Below, piece by piece: positions 29,163 to 37,979 of a DNA stretch of 64,000 nt. The translations under genes and the position numbers were made by a program. Position 1 is the stretch's first letter; each line of letters opens with the position of its first letter. The stretch comes from Malikia granosa (GTDB lineage: Bacteria > Pseudomonadota > Gammaproteobacteria > Burkholderiales > Burkholderiaceae_C). The DNA lies in the NCBI RefSeq assembly GCF_002980595.1, contig NZ_PVLQ01000012.1:186001-250000 (forward strand), in the 5' to 3' direction. Under the pieces are notes generated by a model. The model was not told the DNA's origin. It searched no databases and was given only the letters and a program-made list of their open reading frames with translations.

Positions 29163-30164
29163 ATGGCTTTTCTCGGTGCCTTGCCCGCGCGCTTCCGGCG
29201 CGAGCGGGTGTTGATCGTGGGTTGCGGCGACGTCGGGCTGCGCAGCGCGCGCGCGCTCGGCGCGCGGGCCCAGGCCGTGGTCGCGCCTGGGGCGAGCGAT
29301 GCCAAAGCAGCGGCCAGCCAGGGTGCGCCTGGCCGCGTCCGCTTGCTGGCGCTGACCTCGACGCCGGCGCGCCAGGCTGAACTGCGCCAGGCCGGCATCA
29401 CGCCGCTGGCGGGCAATCTCGACGATCCGGCCAGCCTGCGTCGCCTGGCGGGACTGGCCACGCGGGTGCTGCATCTGGCGCCGCCGCCGGGCACCGGACT
29501 GGATGACCCGCGCAGCCTGGCGCTGGCGCGCGCGCTGGCGCGGCGTTCGCTGCCGCGGGCGCTGGCGCGGCGTTCGCTGCCGCGGGCGCTGGTCTATGGT
29601 TCGACCAGCGGCGTCTACGGCGACTGCCAGGGCGAATGGGTCAGTGAGACCCGGCCGGTGAACCCGGCGACGCCGCGCGCGCGCCGCCGCGTCGCGGCCG
29701 AGGCGGTGCTGCGCTGGTGGGGTCGGGCGTCTGGCGTACCGGTGTCGGTGCTGCGCATTCCCGGCATCTATGCCTGCGACCGCGAGGGTGGCACCCCGCG
29801 CGAGCGCCTGCTGCGCGGCACGCCGGTGCTGCGGCGCGAGGACGATGTCCACACCAACCACATCCATGCCGACGATCTGGCGCGCGCCTGCGTGCGCGCG
29901 CTCTGGCGCCAGCCGGCCCAGCGCGTCTTCAACGTCAGCGACGACAGCGAACTGCTGATGGGCGACTACTACGAGCAGGCGGCCGCCCTGTACGGCCTGC
30001 CCGTGCCCGGGCGGGTGGCGCGCGCCGAGGCGCAGCAGCACCTGTCGCCGATGACGCTGAGCTTCATGGGGGAGTCGCGCCGGCTGCGCAACGGGCGGAT
30101 CAAGCGCGAGCTGGGCCTGAGGCTGCGCTACCCGGACGTCATGCAGGGCTTGCGGGCCGGCTGA
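29163..30164 (+). CDS. NAD(P)-dependent epimerase/dehydratase-like SDR protein
   Basis: 333-aa Rossmann protein of the extended SDR type. The dinucleotide loop is VLIVGCGDVGLRSA near residues 16-29, with YGSTSGVYGDCQGEWVSE near 144-161, HTNHIHADDLARACV near 230, and NVSDDSELLMGDYY near 257. The active Tyr-x3-Lys is replaced by an Arg-rich ATPRARRRVAAEAVL segment, as in some YeeZ-like proteins. Substrate unknown. A 27-bp tandem duplication (29532-29585) adds nine residues between beta-strands. ATG 29163 starts MAFLGALP and overlaps no other gene. Confidence 0.8.
   Translation: MAFLGALPARFRRERVLIVGCGDVGLRSARALGARAQAVVAPGASDAKAAASQGAPGRVRLLALTSTPARQAELRQAGITPLAGNLDDPASLRRLAGLATRVLHLAPPPGTGLDDPRSLALARALARRSLPRALARRSLPRALVYGSTSGVYGDCQGEWVSETRPVNPATPRARRRVAAEAVLRWWGRASGVPVSVLRIPGIYACDREGGTPRERLLRGTPVLRREDDVHTNHIHADDLARACVRALWRQPAQRVFNVSDDSELLMGDYYEQAAALYGLPVPGRVARAEAQQHLSPMTLSFMGESRRLRNGRIKRELGLRLRYPDVMQGLRAG
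29532..29585 (+). repeat. 27-bp perfect tandem duplication inside the SDR gene
   Basis: Two identical 27-bp copies (29532-29558 and 29559-29585), with the first 7 bp repeated a third time. They encode the nine-residue unit ALARRSLPR twice and keep the frame. Confidence 0.9.
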
Positions 30165-30208
30165 CGAGCGGCAGGTACCAGACGCCTGCTTGCCTTTGGC
30201 GGACCCTG

Positions 30209-31144
30209 TCAGGCGCTTGGCGGGGCTGGCCGCTGATGAATGGGGCTGCCCGCCACGTCCATCCTGGCCATCAGGATCTCGCCATGGGTGGAGTCGGTGC
30301 AGAACAAGGTCTTGCGGTCCGGGCCGCCGAAGGCCAGATTGGTGATGGAGGCGCCCGTGGGTCCGGTCAGGATCTGCTCGGGTTGCGCGCGCGGGTCCAG
30401 CACCCAGACATAAGCCAGGCCGGGGTTGGCCACCAGCAGGCGTCCGCTGGCGTCCATCGCCAGTCCATCCGGACCGCTGGGGCCGTAGGAGGTGAAGAAC
30501 TGCCCGGCCTTGGAGACGCTTCCGTCGGCCAGCAGCGGCATGCGCCAGACGCAGTTGCCGCGTGTGGCGGCCACGAACAGGAAGCGTTCGTCGTTGGACA
30601 GGACGATCCCGTTCGGGCTCGGAACATTGTTCAGCAACAGGTCCAGGCGTCCGTCCAGGCCCAGGCGATAGACCCGGCCCGTGGGGTCGTGCAGGCCGGT
30701 CTGGCCCTGGTCCGTGAAGTACAGGTTGCCTCGTGAGTCGAACACCAGATCGTTGACGCCCTTGAAGCGTTCGCTGTTGCGCCGCTCCAGGAAGGGCCGG
30801 ACCTGTCCGCTGCCCGTGTCCACCAGCATGAGGCCATTGCGGTAATCCGTGACCAGCAGCCGGGTCGCGTCGAGGAATTTCATGCCATTGGGCTCACCCT
30901 CCCACTGCGCGACCAGATCCCAGTCGCCCTCGGGGCTGATGCGGAAGATCCGGCCGAACGGGATGTCGGTGACGAACAGGTTGCCAAGGGCGTCAAAGAC
31001 CGGCCCCTCCAGGAAGGAGTCGGCCAGACGCCCTCCCTGGTTGACATCGGCCCAGTGGCTTCTGACTCCGGTCTGGCGGTACTTGCCGGGCATGGAGGTG
31101 AATGGCTCCAGGCAGCGAACGGTGGGCGGGTGCAGGAGGAACAT
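30209..31144 (-). CDS. SMP-30/gluconolactonase family lactonase
   Basis: 311-aa six-bladed beta-propeller lactonase. Metal-ligand landmarks are visible: EGPVFDALGNLFVTD near residues 47-61 (Glu ligand), GEPNGMKF near 83, and SPNGIVLSNDERFLFVA near 181 and GPDGLAMDASGRLLVAN near 222 (Asn and Asp ligands). No signal peptide, so it should act in the cytoplasm. It is the last gene of the nine-gene operon, 8 nt after a Bug receptor, which suggests that a sugar-acid or other lactone is a pathway intermediate. Confidence 0.85.
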   Translation of the reverse strand: MFLLHPPTVRCLEPFTSMPGKYRQTGVRSHWADVNQGGRLADSFLEGPVFDALGNLFVTDIPFGRIFRISPEGDWDLVAQWEGEPNGMKFLDATRLLVTDYRNGLMLVDTGSGQVRPFLERRNSERFKGVNDLVFDSRGNLYFTDQGQTGLHDPTGRVYRLGLDGRLDLLLNNVPSPNGIVLSNDERFLFVAATRGNCVWRMPLLADGSVSKAGQFFTSYGPSGPDGLAMDASGRLLVANPGLAYVWVLDPRAQPEQILTGPTGASITNLAFGGPDRKTLFCTDSTHGEILMARMDVAGSPIHQRPAPPSA

Positions 31145-31152
31145 GGTGCGGC

Positions 31153-32139
31153 TTATTGGCGTTCGAAGGCCGTGTTGGCTGCAATCTTGCCCCAGGTCTC
31201 GGTGCTGTCCTTGAGCAGGCGGGAGAAGGCCTCCGTTCCAACCTGGCGTGGCTCGGCCCCCATGCCCTCGGCGAAGGTTCTCAGGTCCGGGGTGGCCATG
31301 GCGACCGCAATCTCCTTTTGCAGCCGTTCCAGCACCGCTGGCGGTGTGCCCTTGGGAGCCCAGAGGCCGGTCCAGTTGAGGACGCCACCCCAGGCGACGC
31401 CGGCTTCGGTGAAGGTGGGGACATCGGGCAGCACGGCCAGGCGCTTGTCGCCGCTGACCGCCAGCAGGCGCAACTTGCCGCCGCGCACATTCGACATCAC
31501 GCCGGTGGTGGACGCGATCTGCATGTCGATGGTGCCCGACAGCAAGGCCTGCGTGGCTTCGGCTGCGCCCTTGAACGGGACATGCATCAGGTTGGTGCCG
31601 GAGGCAATGCCCAGGGCCTCGCTGGCGAAATGCGGCGTGGTGCCGGTGCCGCCGGTGCCATAGGTCACCTTGTTGGGCTGAGCCTTGGCGTCGGACAGCA
31701 GCTCGCGCAGGTTCCGGTATTTCGACTGCACATTGACGGCCAGCGCCATCGGGGTGAACACATAGGCGCTCACGGGCTGCAGGTCGGTGTCGTGGTTGAA
31801 GGGCAGCTTCTTGAAGATATGCGGCAGCAGCGAGAACGTGGTGTCGTTGGCCATCAGCGTGTAGCCGTCCGGGGCGGCCTTGGCCACCACCTGGGCGCCG
31901 ATCGTCCCCGTGCCGCCGGGCCGGTTTTCAATGAAGAAGCTCTGGCCGGTCTGTTCGGTGAGCTTTTGCGCCATCTTCCGGGTCACCATGTCCACCGCGC
32001 CGCCAGGGGCATAGGGCACGATGATCTTGACCGGCTTGCTGGGCCAGCTGTCGGCGAGCGCCGTGGTGGCATGTCCGGTGAGCCAGGCAGCGGCCGAAAC
32101 GGCGAGCAGCAGGCGGCGGGTAATGGCGTGGTGTGTCAT
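31153..32139 (-). CDS. Bug/TctC family periplasmic solute receptor 1
   Basis: 328-aa extracytoplasmic receptor of the tripartite tricarboxylate transporter family. A signal peptide (HHAITRRLLLAVSAAAWLTG, cleavage probably after ALA near residue 29) precedes the Bug fold, with WPSKPVKIIVPYAPGGAVDMVTR and NRPGGTGTIGAQVVAKAAPDGYT. Such receptors bind carboxylates. ATG 32139 has a GGAG site; an in-frame TTG lies further upstream. It shares the operon with three other, clearly different Bug proteins and has no membrane permease partner here. Confidence 0.92.
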   Translation of the reverse strand: MTHHAITRRLLLAVSAAAWLTGHATTALADSWPSKPVKIIVPYAPGGAVDMVTRKMAQKLTEQTGQSFFIENRPGGTGTIGAQVVAKAAPDGYTLMANDTTFSLLPHIFKKLPFNHDTDLQPVSAYVFTPMALAVNVQSKYRNLRELLSDAKAQPNKVTYGTGGTGTTPHFASEALGIASGTNLMHVPFKGAAEATQALLSGTIDMQIASTTGVMSNVRGGKLRLLAVSGDKRLAVLPDVPTFTEAGVAWGGVLNWTGLWAPKGTPPAVLERLQKEIAVAMATPDLRTFAEGMGAEPRQVGTEAFSRLLKDSTETWGKIAANTAFERQ

Positions 32140-32214
32140 GTTGTCTCCAATAATTTTCAATGAGTCGGGGTGGCAAAGGTGTTTCGGTGCCGGGGTGCTT
32201 GGCTGGGGCGCCCG

Positions 32215-33213
32215 TCACTCCAGCTGGATGCCGGCCGTCTTGATGACGCGGCTCCAGCGCTGGTTTTCCTGGGTCAGGAAACGGCTGAACTCGGCCGCGT
32301 TCGTACCCATGCCCTGCACCCCCATTTCGGTCCAGCGGCGCGACAGCACGGGGCCCGTGGCGAGCGCGCGTATTTCGGACTCAAGCCGGGCCAGGATTGG
32401 CGTCGGGGTGGCGGCGGGGGCCAGCAGGCCGTTCCATTCCGCCACCTCGACGTCGGCGTAGCCTTGTTCGGCGAGCGTCGGCACTTGCGCATAAGCTTCT
32501 GCACGCTGGGTCGCGGCGATGGCCAGGGCCCGCAGTTTGCCGGCACGCACGAGCGGACCGCTGGCGGAGATGGCGCTGAACATGAGGTCGACCTGAGCTG
32601 CGATCAGGTCGGTCAGCGCGGGTGCTCCGCCGCGATAGGGAATATGGGTGATCGAGACCTTGGCCGTCTGCTTGAACAGTTCCCCCGCCAGGTGCTGGGC
32701 ACCACCATTGCCCGCCGAGGCGTAGGAAAGCTTGCCGGGGTTTGCTTTGGCGAAGCGGACCAGGTCGGCCACGCTGCGGAAGGGGGAGTTGACCGGCACC
32801 ACCAGCAGCAGGGGCGCTCGGGTGAGCAGGGAAAGCGGCGCGAAGTCGGCCGGGCCACGGTACGTCAGCTTGGGCATCAGAATCGGGTTGACGGCGAAGG
32901 CCGTGGCGTCGAGCAGCAGGGTGTAGCCATCGGCGGATGCCTTGGCCACTGCCGCTGCGCCGATGGAGCCGCTGGCGCCAGGCCGGTTGTCCACCAGCAC
33001 GGGCTGGCCCAGTTTCTCGGCCAGCTGGCTGGCCAGGGCGCGTGCGGTCGCATCCGCGTTGCCGCCCGCGGCATAGGGCACGATCAGGCGCAGCGGGCGT
33101 GATGGCCAGGCATCCGGCGATTCCGTGGCCCAGACCCGCTGGACTGTCAGCAGGCAGCCCAGGCTAGCCAGGCGCACGACGGTGCGGCGGGGAATAGAGG
33201 CTTGGAAGTTCAT
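32215..33213 (-). CDS. Bug/TctC family periplasmic solute receptor 2
   Basis: 332-aa Bug receptor. A signal peptide with arginines (MNFQASIPRRTVVRLASLGC) is followed by WPSRPLRLIVPYAAGGNADATARALA and NRPGASGSIGAAAVAKASADGYTLL. It diverges strongly from the other three copies, so it is not a recent duplicate. ATG 33213 has a GAGGAG site at 6 nt. The end of the cyclase gene is 121 bp upstream, the largest gap in the operon, and may hold an internal promoter. Confidence 0.92.
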   Translation of the reverse strand: MNFQASIPRRTVVRLASLGCLLTVQRVWATESPDAWPSRPLRLIVPYAAGGNADATARALASQLAEKLGQPVLVDNRPGASGSIGAAAVAKASADGYTLLLDATAFAVNPILMPKLTYRGPADFAPLSLLTRAPLLLVVPVNSPFRSVADLVRFAKANPGKLSYASAGNGGAQHLAGELFKQTAKVSITHIPYRGGAPALTDLIAAQVDLMFSAISASGPLVRAGKLRALAIAATQRAEAYAQVPTLAEQGYADVEVAEWNGLLAPAATPTPILARLESEIRALATGPVLSRRWTEMGVQGMGTNAAEFSRFLTQENQRWSRVIKTAGIQLE

Positions 33214-33334
33214 GTGTGTCTCCTCGGTGTATTCGAAGTTCATTCGGCCTTGAGGTTCAACGCGCGGGCCAGCCTGGCGTAGTCTTTGGTTTCGCTTGGA
33301 ATTCATCGATGTATCCAGTTCTCGCCCTCGGTCC

Positions 33335-34402
33335 TCAGACCGTGGCGATGGGCGTGACCGGCGAGCCGGCGGCGCCAGGCAGGCGCAGCGGCGGGGCCGT
33401 CAACAGGAAGCGCGAGCGGCCGGCTTGGCGCAGCCACTGTGCCAGAGGCGTGAGCCACCAGAGCTCCCCCAGATGGATGCCGTTCTTGAACAGGCAGTGC
33501 TCGTGCAGCGGCAGGCGCGGGCGGCGCATCGGGCTGCCATGGGTCAGCGAGGCCGAGGGCACGAGTTCGACCGCCGGGTTGTCGGCCATCAGGCAGGCCA
33601 GGCGCACGTCGGTGATCCAGTTCAGGAGTTTTGCGTCGGTGCCGTCGAGGCCGCTGCCGGTCTCGTGCAGGCGCTTCACGTCGGGCTGGCGCTGCATCGT
33701 CAGCAGGGTGTCGGCGAAGCCGGTGTGCAGGCAGACCATGTCGCCGGCCTCGATCTCGACGCCGTCGGCTTCGAGTATCCGCATCAGCCGGTCGTAGCCC
33801 ACCGCCTCGCGCTGGCGGCCGACGTGGTGCTCGAGGTCGACGAGGACGCCGCGGCCCTGCACGCCATGCGCGGCGAGGTTGGCCACGCCCAGCGCATTGG
33901 CGTCGGGATCGGGGTAGCGGGCCCAGTCCGCGCCGGCCCTAGGGTCGGTAGCGCCAGGGTGGATCTCCACGCCGGCGCGAAAGCCGTTGTAGAACACCGC
34001 CTCGGCCACGCCGTCGCCGTCGGCATCGAAGCGGCTGCCGATGTGGGCCAGGCTGTCCCACTGGGTCGAATACTGGGTGTTCATCAGCATGACCTCGTCG
34101 CAGACCACGTCCGTGAGGTTGGGGTCCTCCGAGGCATACGACCAGCAGAATCCCTGCACGCCGGCGCTGGCGCCATCGCGCAGGGTGCCGAACAGGCGCG
34201 GCGGCATGCGCCGGCCATTGAGGGCGAGACCGCCCGGCACGTCCAGCGGCAGCGACAGGCAGAAGGTACGGCCTTCGCGCACCTCCTGCATGCCTTGGCG
34301 CACCTTGGCGGCGGTGACCAGGTTCATCCGGCCGAGGCGGTCATCCGGGCCGAACTCGCCCCAGTGGCTGCCCTGCGGCGCGTGCTTCCAGCGTTGCGGC
34401 AT
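33335..34402 (-). CDS. Cyclase family protein (kynurenine formamidase-like fold)
   Basis: 355-aa metal-dependent hydrolase of the Cyclase family (PF04199). The typical metal motif H-x-G-T-H-x-D is modified to STQWDSLAHIG near residues 112-122; further conserved parts are GVLVDLEHHVG, GDMVCLHTGFAD and the C-terminal LHEHCLFKNGIHLGE. Relatives open amide or lactone rings, or act in aromatic and polyol pathways. It lies 16 nt after the dehydrogenase gene, so it belongs to the same message. The exact substrate is unknown. Confidence 0.82.
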   Translation of the reverse strand: MPQRWKHAPQGSHWGEFGPDDRLGRMNLVTAAKVRQGMQEVREGRTFCLSLPLDVPGGLALNGRRMPPRLFGTLRDGASAGVQGFCWSYASEDPNLTDVVCDEVMLMNTQYSTQWDSLAHIGSRFDADGDGVAEAVFYNGFRAGVEIHPGATDPRAGADWARYPDPDANALGVANLAAHGVQGRGVLVDLEHHVGRQREAVGYDRLMRILEADGVEIEAGDMVCLHTGFADTLLTMQRQPDVKRLHETGSGLDGTDAKLLNWITDVRLACLMADNPAVELVPSASLTHGSPMRRPRLPLHEHCLFKNGIHLGELWWLTPLAQWLRQAGRSRFLLTAPPLRLPGAAGSPVTPIATV

Positions 34403-34418
34403 GGCTTGGGCTCTCTCG

Positions 34419-35348
34419 TCAGGCGTGGACGGCTTGGGCCAGCACGTCGAGCACGTTGCGCGCGGCTCCCACGCCCATGTTCACATAGGCATCGCCCGTG
34501 ACGCCGCCGATGTGCGGGCTCAGCAGGATGTTGGCCACGCCGTGGAACGGGTGCGGCACGGTCATGGGCTCGACCGCGAAGCTGTCCAGGGCGGCCATCG
34601 CCACCTGGCCACTGTTGACGGCTTGCAGCAGGTCGGCTTCGTTGATCAGGCCGCCGCGGGCGGTGTTGACCACGATCACGCCCTTCTTGCAGGCGGCCAG
34701 CGAGCTGGCGTTGAGCATGCCGCGGTTGTCGTCGGTCAGCGGGCAGTGCAGCGAGATCGCGTCGGACTCGCGCCAGATCGTCTCGAGGTCGACCACGCGG
34801 ATGTAGTCGGGCAGGTTCTTGGCAAACGGGTCGAAGCCGATCACCTTCATGCCCATGGCGTCGCACATGCGGGCAAAGCGCTGGCCGATGGCGCCCAGGC
34901 CGACCAGGCCGATGGTGCGGCCATGCAGCTCCAGGCTCTTGTGCGTGGCCTTGTCCCAGAAGCCGGCGTGCATGCGTTCGTTGAGCCGGACCACTGACTT
35001 GGCGCAGGCCAGCAGACCCGCCAGGGCCTGTTCGGCCACGGCCGCCGCGTTGGCGCCGACGGCCGCGCGCACCGCGATGCCGCGCGCCTGGGCCGCCGCC
35101 TTGTCGATGGTGTCGGTGCCGCTGCCGTGCTTGGAGATCACGCGCAGCGAAGGCGCCGCATCCATCACCGCGGCACCGACGGCGCCGTAGCGCACGATGA
35201 TGGCCACCGGGTCATGCCGCTGGCACAGGGCGACCATGTCGGCCGGGGTCGGGGCCTTGCCGGCGTAAATGACATTGAAGCCTTCGAGCAGGGCAAGGGC
35301 CTGGGGCGCCAGGTCGGCGCCGGTCACGATGACGACGGGCGCGTTCAC
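34419..35348 (-). CDS. D-isomer-specific 2-hydroxyacid dehydrogenase
   Basis: 309-aa NAD(P)-dependent dehydrogenase. It has the catalytic domain, then the Rossmann loop GLVGLGAIGQRFAR near residues 147-160. The catalytic triad sits in its usual contexts: Arg in NTARGGLI, a Glu after it, and His in SPHIGGVTGDAY. It interconverts a 2-keto acid and a D-2-hydroxy acid. The start is GTG 35348, overlapping the stop of the RraA-like gene (GTGA), so the two are translationally coupled. Confidence 0.9.
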   Translation of the reverse strand: MNAPVVIVTGADLAPQALALLEGFNVIYAGKAPTPADMVALCQRHDPVAIIVRYGAVGAAVMDAAPSLRVISKHGSGTDTIDKAAAQARGIAVRAAVGANAAAVAEQALAGLLACAKSVVRLNERMHAGFWDKATHKSLELHGRTIGLVGLGAIGQRFARMCDAMGMKVIGFDPFAKNLPDYIRVVDLETIWRESDAISLHCPLTDDNRGMLNASSLAACKKGVIVVNTARGGLINEADLLQAVNSGQVAMAALDSFAVEPMTVPHPFHGVANILLSPHIGGVTGDAYVNMGVGAARNVLDVLAQAVHA

Positions 35349-36025
35349 AGGCTCTCTCCTTCCTTCAGCACGCCGGCGGCGCGCAGTGAGGCCTGCAGCC
35401 AGGAGGCGGCGGTGTTGCCCTGCTTGATCTGGGCGATGCGCTTGGCCTCGTCCTCCACCTTCTTGTGACAGCCGGGGATCAGTCCGGCCAGCCTGGCGCG
35501 CTCGACCACCACGATGCCGTCGGCATCGGCCAGCACGAGGTCGCCGGCGTTCACGGTCACGCCGCCGCAGCTGACCGGGTGGCCGATGCGCCCGCCGATG
35601 TTCTTGGTCGGGCCGTTGGGGTTGGTGCCGACCGAGAAGACCGGGTAGTCCATCTCGTCGATCTCCAGGCTGTCACGCACGGCACCGTCCATGATCACGC
35701 CCGCGATGCCGCGCTGCTGGCAGGCGGTCATCATGATGGTGCCCATCAGGGCCGAGGTCTGGTCGCCCTTGCCGTCGATCACCAGCACGTCGCCCGGCTG
35801 GGCCAGGGCGATGGCGGCGTGGATCATGAGGTTGTCGCCGGGGCGCACTTCCACGGTGAAGGCCGGGCCCGCCACCTTCATGCGCGGGCGCAGGGCGTGG
35901 ATGCGGCCGTGCATGGCGCCGCGGCGGCCTGCCACGTCGGAAAAGATGGCGGCCTGGAACTGCGCGGCCTCGGCGACCAGTTCGGGGGAGACGCGCTCGA
36001 AGTCGCGCACGATGTCTTGGCTCAT
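35345..36025 (-). CDS. RraA-like protein, probable class II 4-hydroxy-2-oxoacid (HMG/CHA-type) aldolase
   Basis: 226-aa RraA-fold protein. It keeps the aldolase features: QPGDVLVIDGKGDQTSALMG near residues 83-102 and GVIMDGAVRDSLEI near 112-125, with the Arg-Asp pair needed for HMG/CHA aldolase activity, so it is more likely a pyruvate-releasing aldolase than an RNase E inhibitor. It is encoded in a catabolic operon and coupled to a hydroxyacid dehydrogenase. ATG 36025 has AGAGGAA upstream. The substrate (for example 4-carboxy-4-hydroxy-2-oxoadipate or oxaloacetate) is inferred only. Confidence 0.85.
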   Translation of the reverse strand: MSQDIVRDFERVSPELVAEAAQFQAAIFSDVAGRRGAMHGRIHALRPRMKVAGPAFTVEVRPGDNLMIHAAIALAQPGDVLVIDGKGDQTSALMGTIMMTACQQRGIAGVIMDGAVRDSLEIDEMDYPVFSVGTNPNGPTKNIGGRIGHPVSCGGVTVNAGDLVLADADGIVVVERARLAGLIPGCHKKVEDEAKRIAQIKQGNTAASWLQASLRAAGVLKEGESL

Positions 36026-36066
36026 GGTGGGTTCCTCTGGGGTTGGAAAAAATGGGGGAGGGGGAA

Positions 36067-37071
36067 TCAGTCGATCTGGAGGTTGCCGCTGCTGATCACG
36101 CGGGCCCAGGTGGCCGAGTCGGCCCGCTGGACAGCGGCCAGCTGCTGCGGCGTGCCGCCGACCAGCGTGATTCCCAGCTGGTCGGCCAGCTCGATCACGG
36201 CCGGCTCGCGCAGGGCCTTGTTGATCTCGGTGTTCAGGCGCTGCACCACCGGTGCCGGCGTGCCGGCCGGCAGGTAGACCGCCTGCCACTGCTCGACCAC
36301 GAAGTCCTTCTGGCCGGCCTCGGCCATGGTCGGCACGTCGGGCAGGGACTTCAGGCGTGCGGCCGAGGTCACGGCCAGCGCGCGCAGCTTGCCGCTCTTG
36401 ACATGGGGCAGCGCGGCGGCCAGCGGCGCGAACATGAATTGCACCTGGCCGCCCAGGGTGTCCTGCAGCGCCGGGGTGTCGCCCCGGTACGGAACGTGGA
36501 TGAACTTCACGCCGGTGCGCTGCGCCAGCAGTTCCGCCTGCATCTGCAAGATGGTGCCGTTGCCGCCAGAGGCGTAGGCCATCTGGCCGGGCCTGGCCTT
36601 GGCGGCGGCGATCAGCTCGGCCACCGACCTGAATGGCTGCGAGGGCGCCACCACCACCAGCTGCGGGAAGGTGCCCACCAAGGCCACCGGCTCCAGGTCC
36701 TGCAGCGGGTCGTAGGGCAGCTTGCCCATGAGGTGTGGCGCGATGGCCTGGGCGCCGATGGTGGTGTGCAGCACGGTGAAGCCGTCCTTCGGGGCCTTGA
36801 CCACGAGCGCGCCGCCGATCGTGCCGGTGGCTCCGGCCCGGTTGTCCACCACCACGGGAGTGCCCAGGGCTGCGCCCAGGCGTTGCGCAATGTGGCGTCC
36901 CAACACGTCGGTGCTGCCGGCGGCCGGATAAGGCACCACCCAGGTGATGGGGCGGGCCGTCGGCCAGCTGCCCTGGGCCAGGGCGGTGGGGCCAAGTGCT
37001 GCTGCCAGCGTGGCAGCCAGCAAGGCGCTGACGGCGCGGCGCCGCAGCAGGGTCAGGCGTGGATTGGTCAT
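36067..37071 (-). CDS. Bug/TctC family periplasmic solute receptor 3
   Basis: 334-aa Bug receptor. The signal peptide (LLRRRAVSALLAATLAAALG, cleavage likely after ALA near residue 32) is followed by WPTARPITWVVPYPAAGSTDVLGRHIAQ and NRAGATGTIGGALVVKAPKDGFTV. The sequence differs from the other Bug proteins in the binding loops, so it could recognise another carboxylate. It starts 10 nt after the amidohydrolase stop and lies 41 nt before the RraA-like gene. Confidence 0.92.
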   Translation of the reverse strand: MTNPRLTLLRRRAVSALLAATLAAALGPTALAQGSWPTARPITWVVPYPAAGSTDVLGRHIAQRLGAALGTPVVVDNRAGATGTIGGALVVKAPKDGFTVLHTTIGAQAIAPHLMGKLPYDPLQDLEPVALVGTFPQLVVVAPSQPFRSVAELIAAAKARPGQMAYASGGNGTILQMQAELLAQRTGVKFIHVPYRGDTPALQDTLGGQVQFMFAPLAAALPHVKSGKLRALAVTSAARLKSLPDVPTMAEAGQKDFVVEQWQAVYLPAGTPAPVVQRLNTEINKALREPAVIELADQLGITLVGGTPQQLAAVQRADSATWARVISSGNLQID

Positions 37072-37081
37072 TTCAGTGCTG

Positions 37082-37954
37082 TTACGGGGTTGGAAAGTCG
37101 TACAGGCGCGCGGGATTGGTCACGAGGATCTGCTGCAGTGGCTGCTCATCCCCGGCCCAGTCGGCGAGGCGATCGATTTGCCGCGCGTCGTCGGGCATCG
37201 CTTGCAGTCCGGCCGATGCCGTGGCGTGGGGCCAGTCGCTGCCCCAGACGATGCGTTCGGGGGCGGCGTCGATGAAGCTGCGAGCCAGGCGGTCGAGGCC
37301 CGGGTCCTCGACCGAGCCGCTGGCGCTGACCAGGTAGGCGCCCGAGAGCTTGATCCAGGCCTGCCCGCCTGCCAGCAGATTCAGCAGCAGGTCGTGCGCC
37401 GGGTGGGCCGCGCACTGGGCGGGATTGACGCGCCCGAAGTGGTCGAACACCAGCGGCGTGGGCAGTCGGCGCAGGAGCGGACCCAGCGCCACCAGCTGCT
37501 CGACCGGCATCAGCAGTTGCAGGTGCCAGCCCAGCGGCGCGATCTGGTGCGCAATCGCCTCGATCGAGTCGACGGCGTGGAGCGCCGCGCCGAGCGAGAG
37601 GTTGACACGCGCCCCGCGCACGCCCTGTTCGTGCAGTTGCCGCAGGTGGGCGGCGCTTTCCGTGCCGCTGATGACGGCCACTCCGCGCCCGTGCGGGCCC
37701 AGTTGCGCCAGCGCTGCCAGCATCAGCCTGTTGTCCAATCCATAGGTCGACGGGGTGACCACCACGGCCCGCGTGGTGCCCATGCGCGTCTGGATCTGCC
37801 GGTAGTCGTCGATCGACGCGCTGGGCGGGCGCAGCCTGGCGCCTGCCAGGGCGGCCACGCGGCTGTCATAGACGTGGATATGGCAATCGCACGCCAGTGA
37901 TGGCAGCCGGGTCCGGGCCACCGAGTCGCCAGCAGAGAAGGGGTAGCAGCTCAT
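37082..37954 (-). CDS. Amidohydrolase family protein (PDC lactonase/galactarolactone isomerase type)
   Basis: 290-aa TIM-barrel metal-type hydrolase of COG3618. Landmarks are CDCHIHVYDSR near residues 22-32 (first His pair), TYGLDNRLMLAAL, VFDHFGRVNP near 169 and ERIVWGSDWPH near 234-244 (catalytic Asp). This family includes 2-pyrone-4,6-dicarboxylate lactonase and D-galactarolactone isomerase; both act on lactones, which fits the SMP-30 lactonase in the same operon. The two cannot be separated by inspection. Confidence 0.82.
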   Translation of the reverse strand: MSCYPFSAGDSVARTRLPSLACDCHIHVYDSRVAALAGARLRPPSASIDDYRQIQTRMGTTRAVVVTPSTYGLDNRLMLAALAQLGPHGRGVAVISGTESAAHLRQLHEQGVRGARVNLSLGAALHAVDSIEAIAHQIAPLGWHLQLLMPVEQLVALGPLLRRLPTPLVFDHFGRVNPAQCAAHPAHDLLLNLLAGGQAWIKLSGAYLVSASGSVEDPGLDRLARSFIDAAPERIVWGSDWPHATASAGLQAMPDDARQIDRLADWAGDEQPLQQILVTNPARLYDFPTP

Positions 37955-37979
37955 TGCCGTGGAAACCAGCGAGCTGTCG

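Noticed and set aside
30165-30208. Second attachment site copy of the tRNA-Leu(CAA) 3' end at the far end of the Bug operon
   Set aside because: The 44-bp gap after the SDR gene shows no match to the tRNA 3' end beyond a few bases, and no integrase gene is present.
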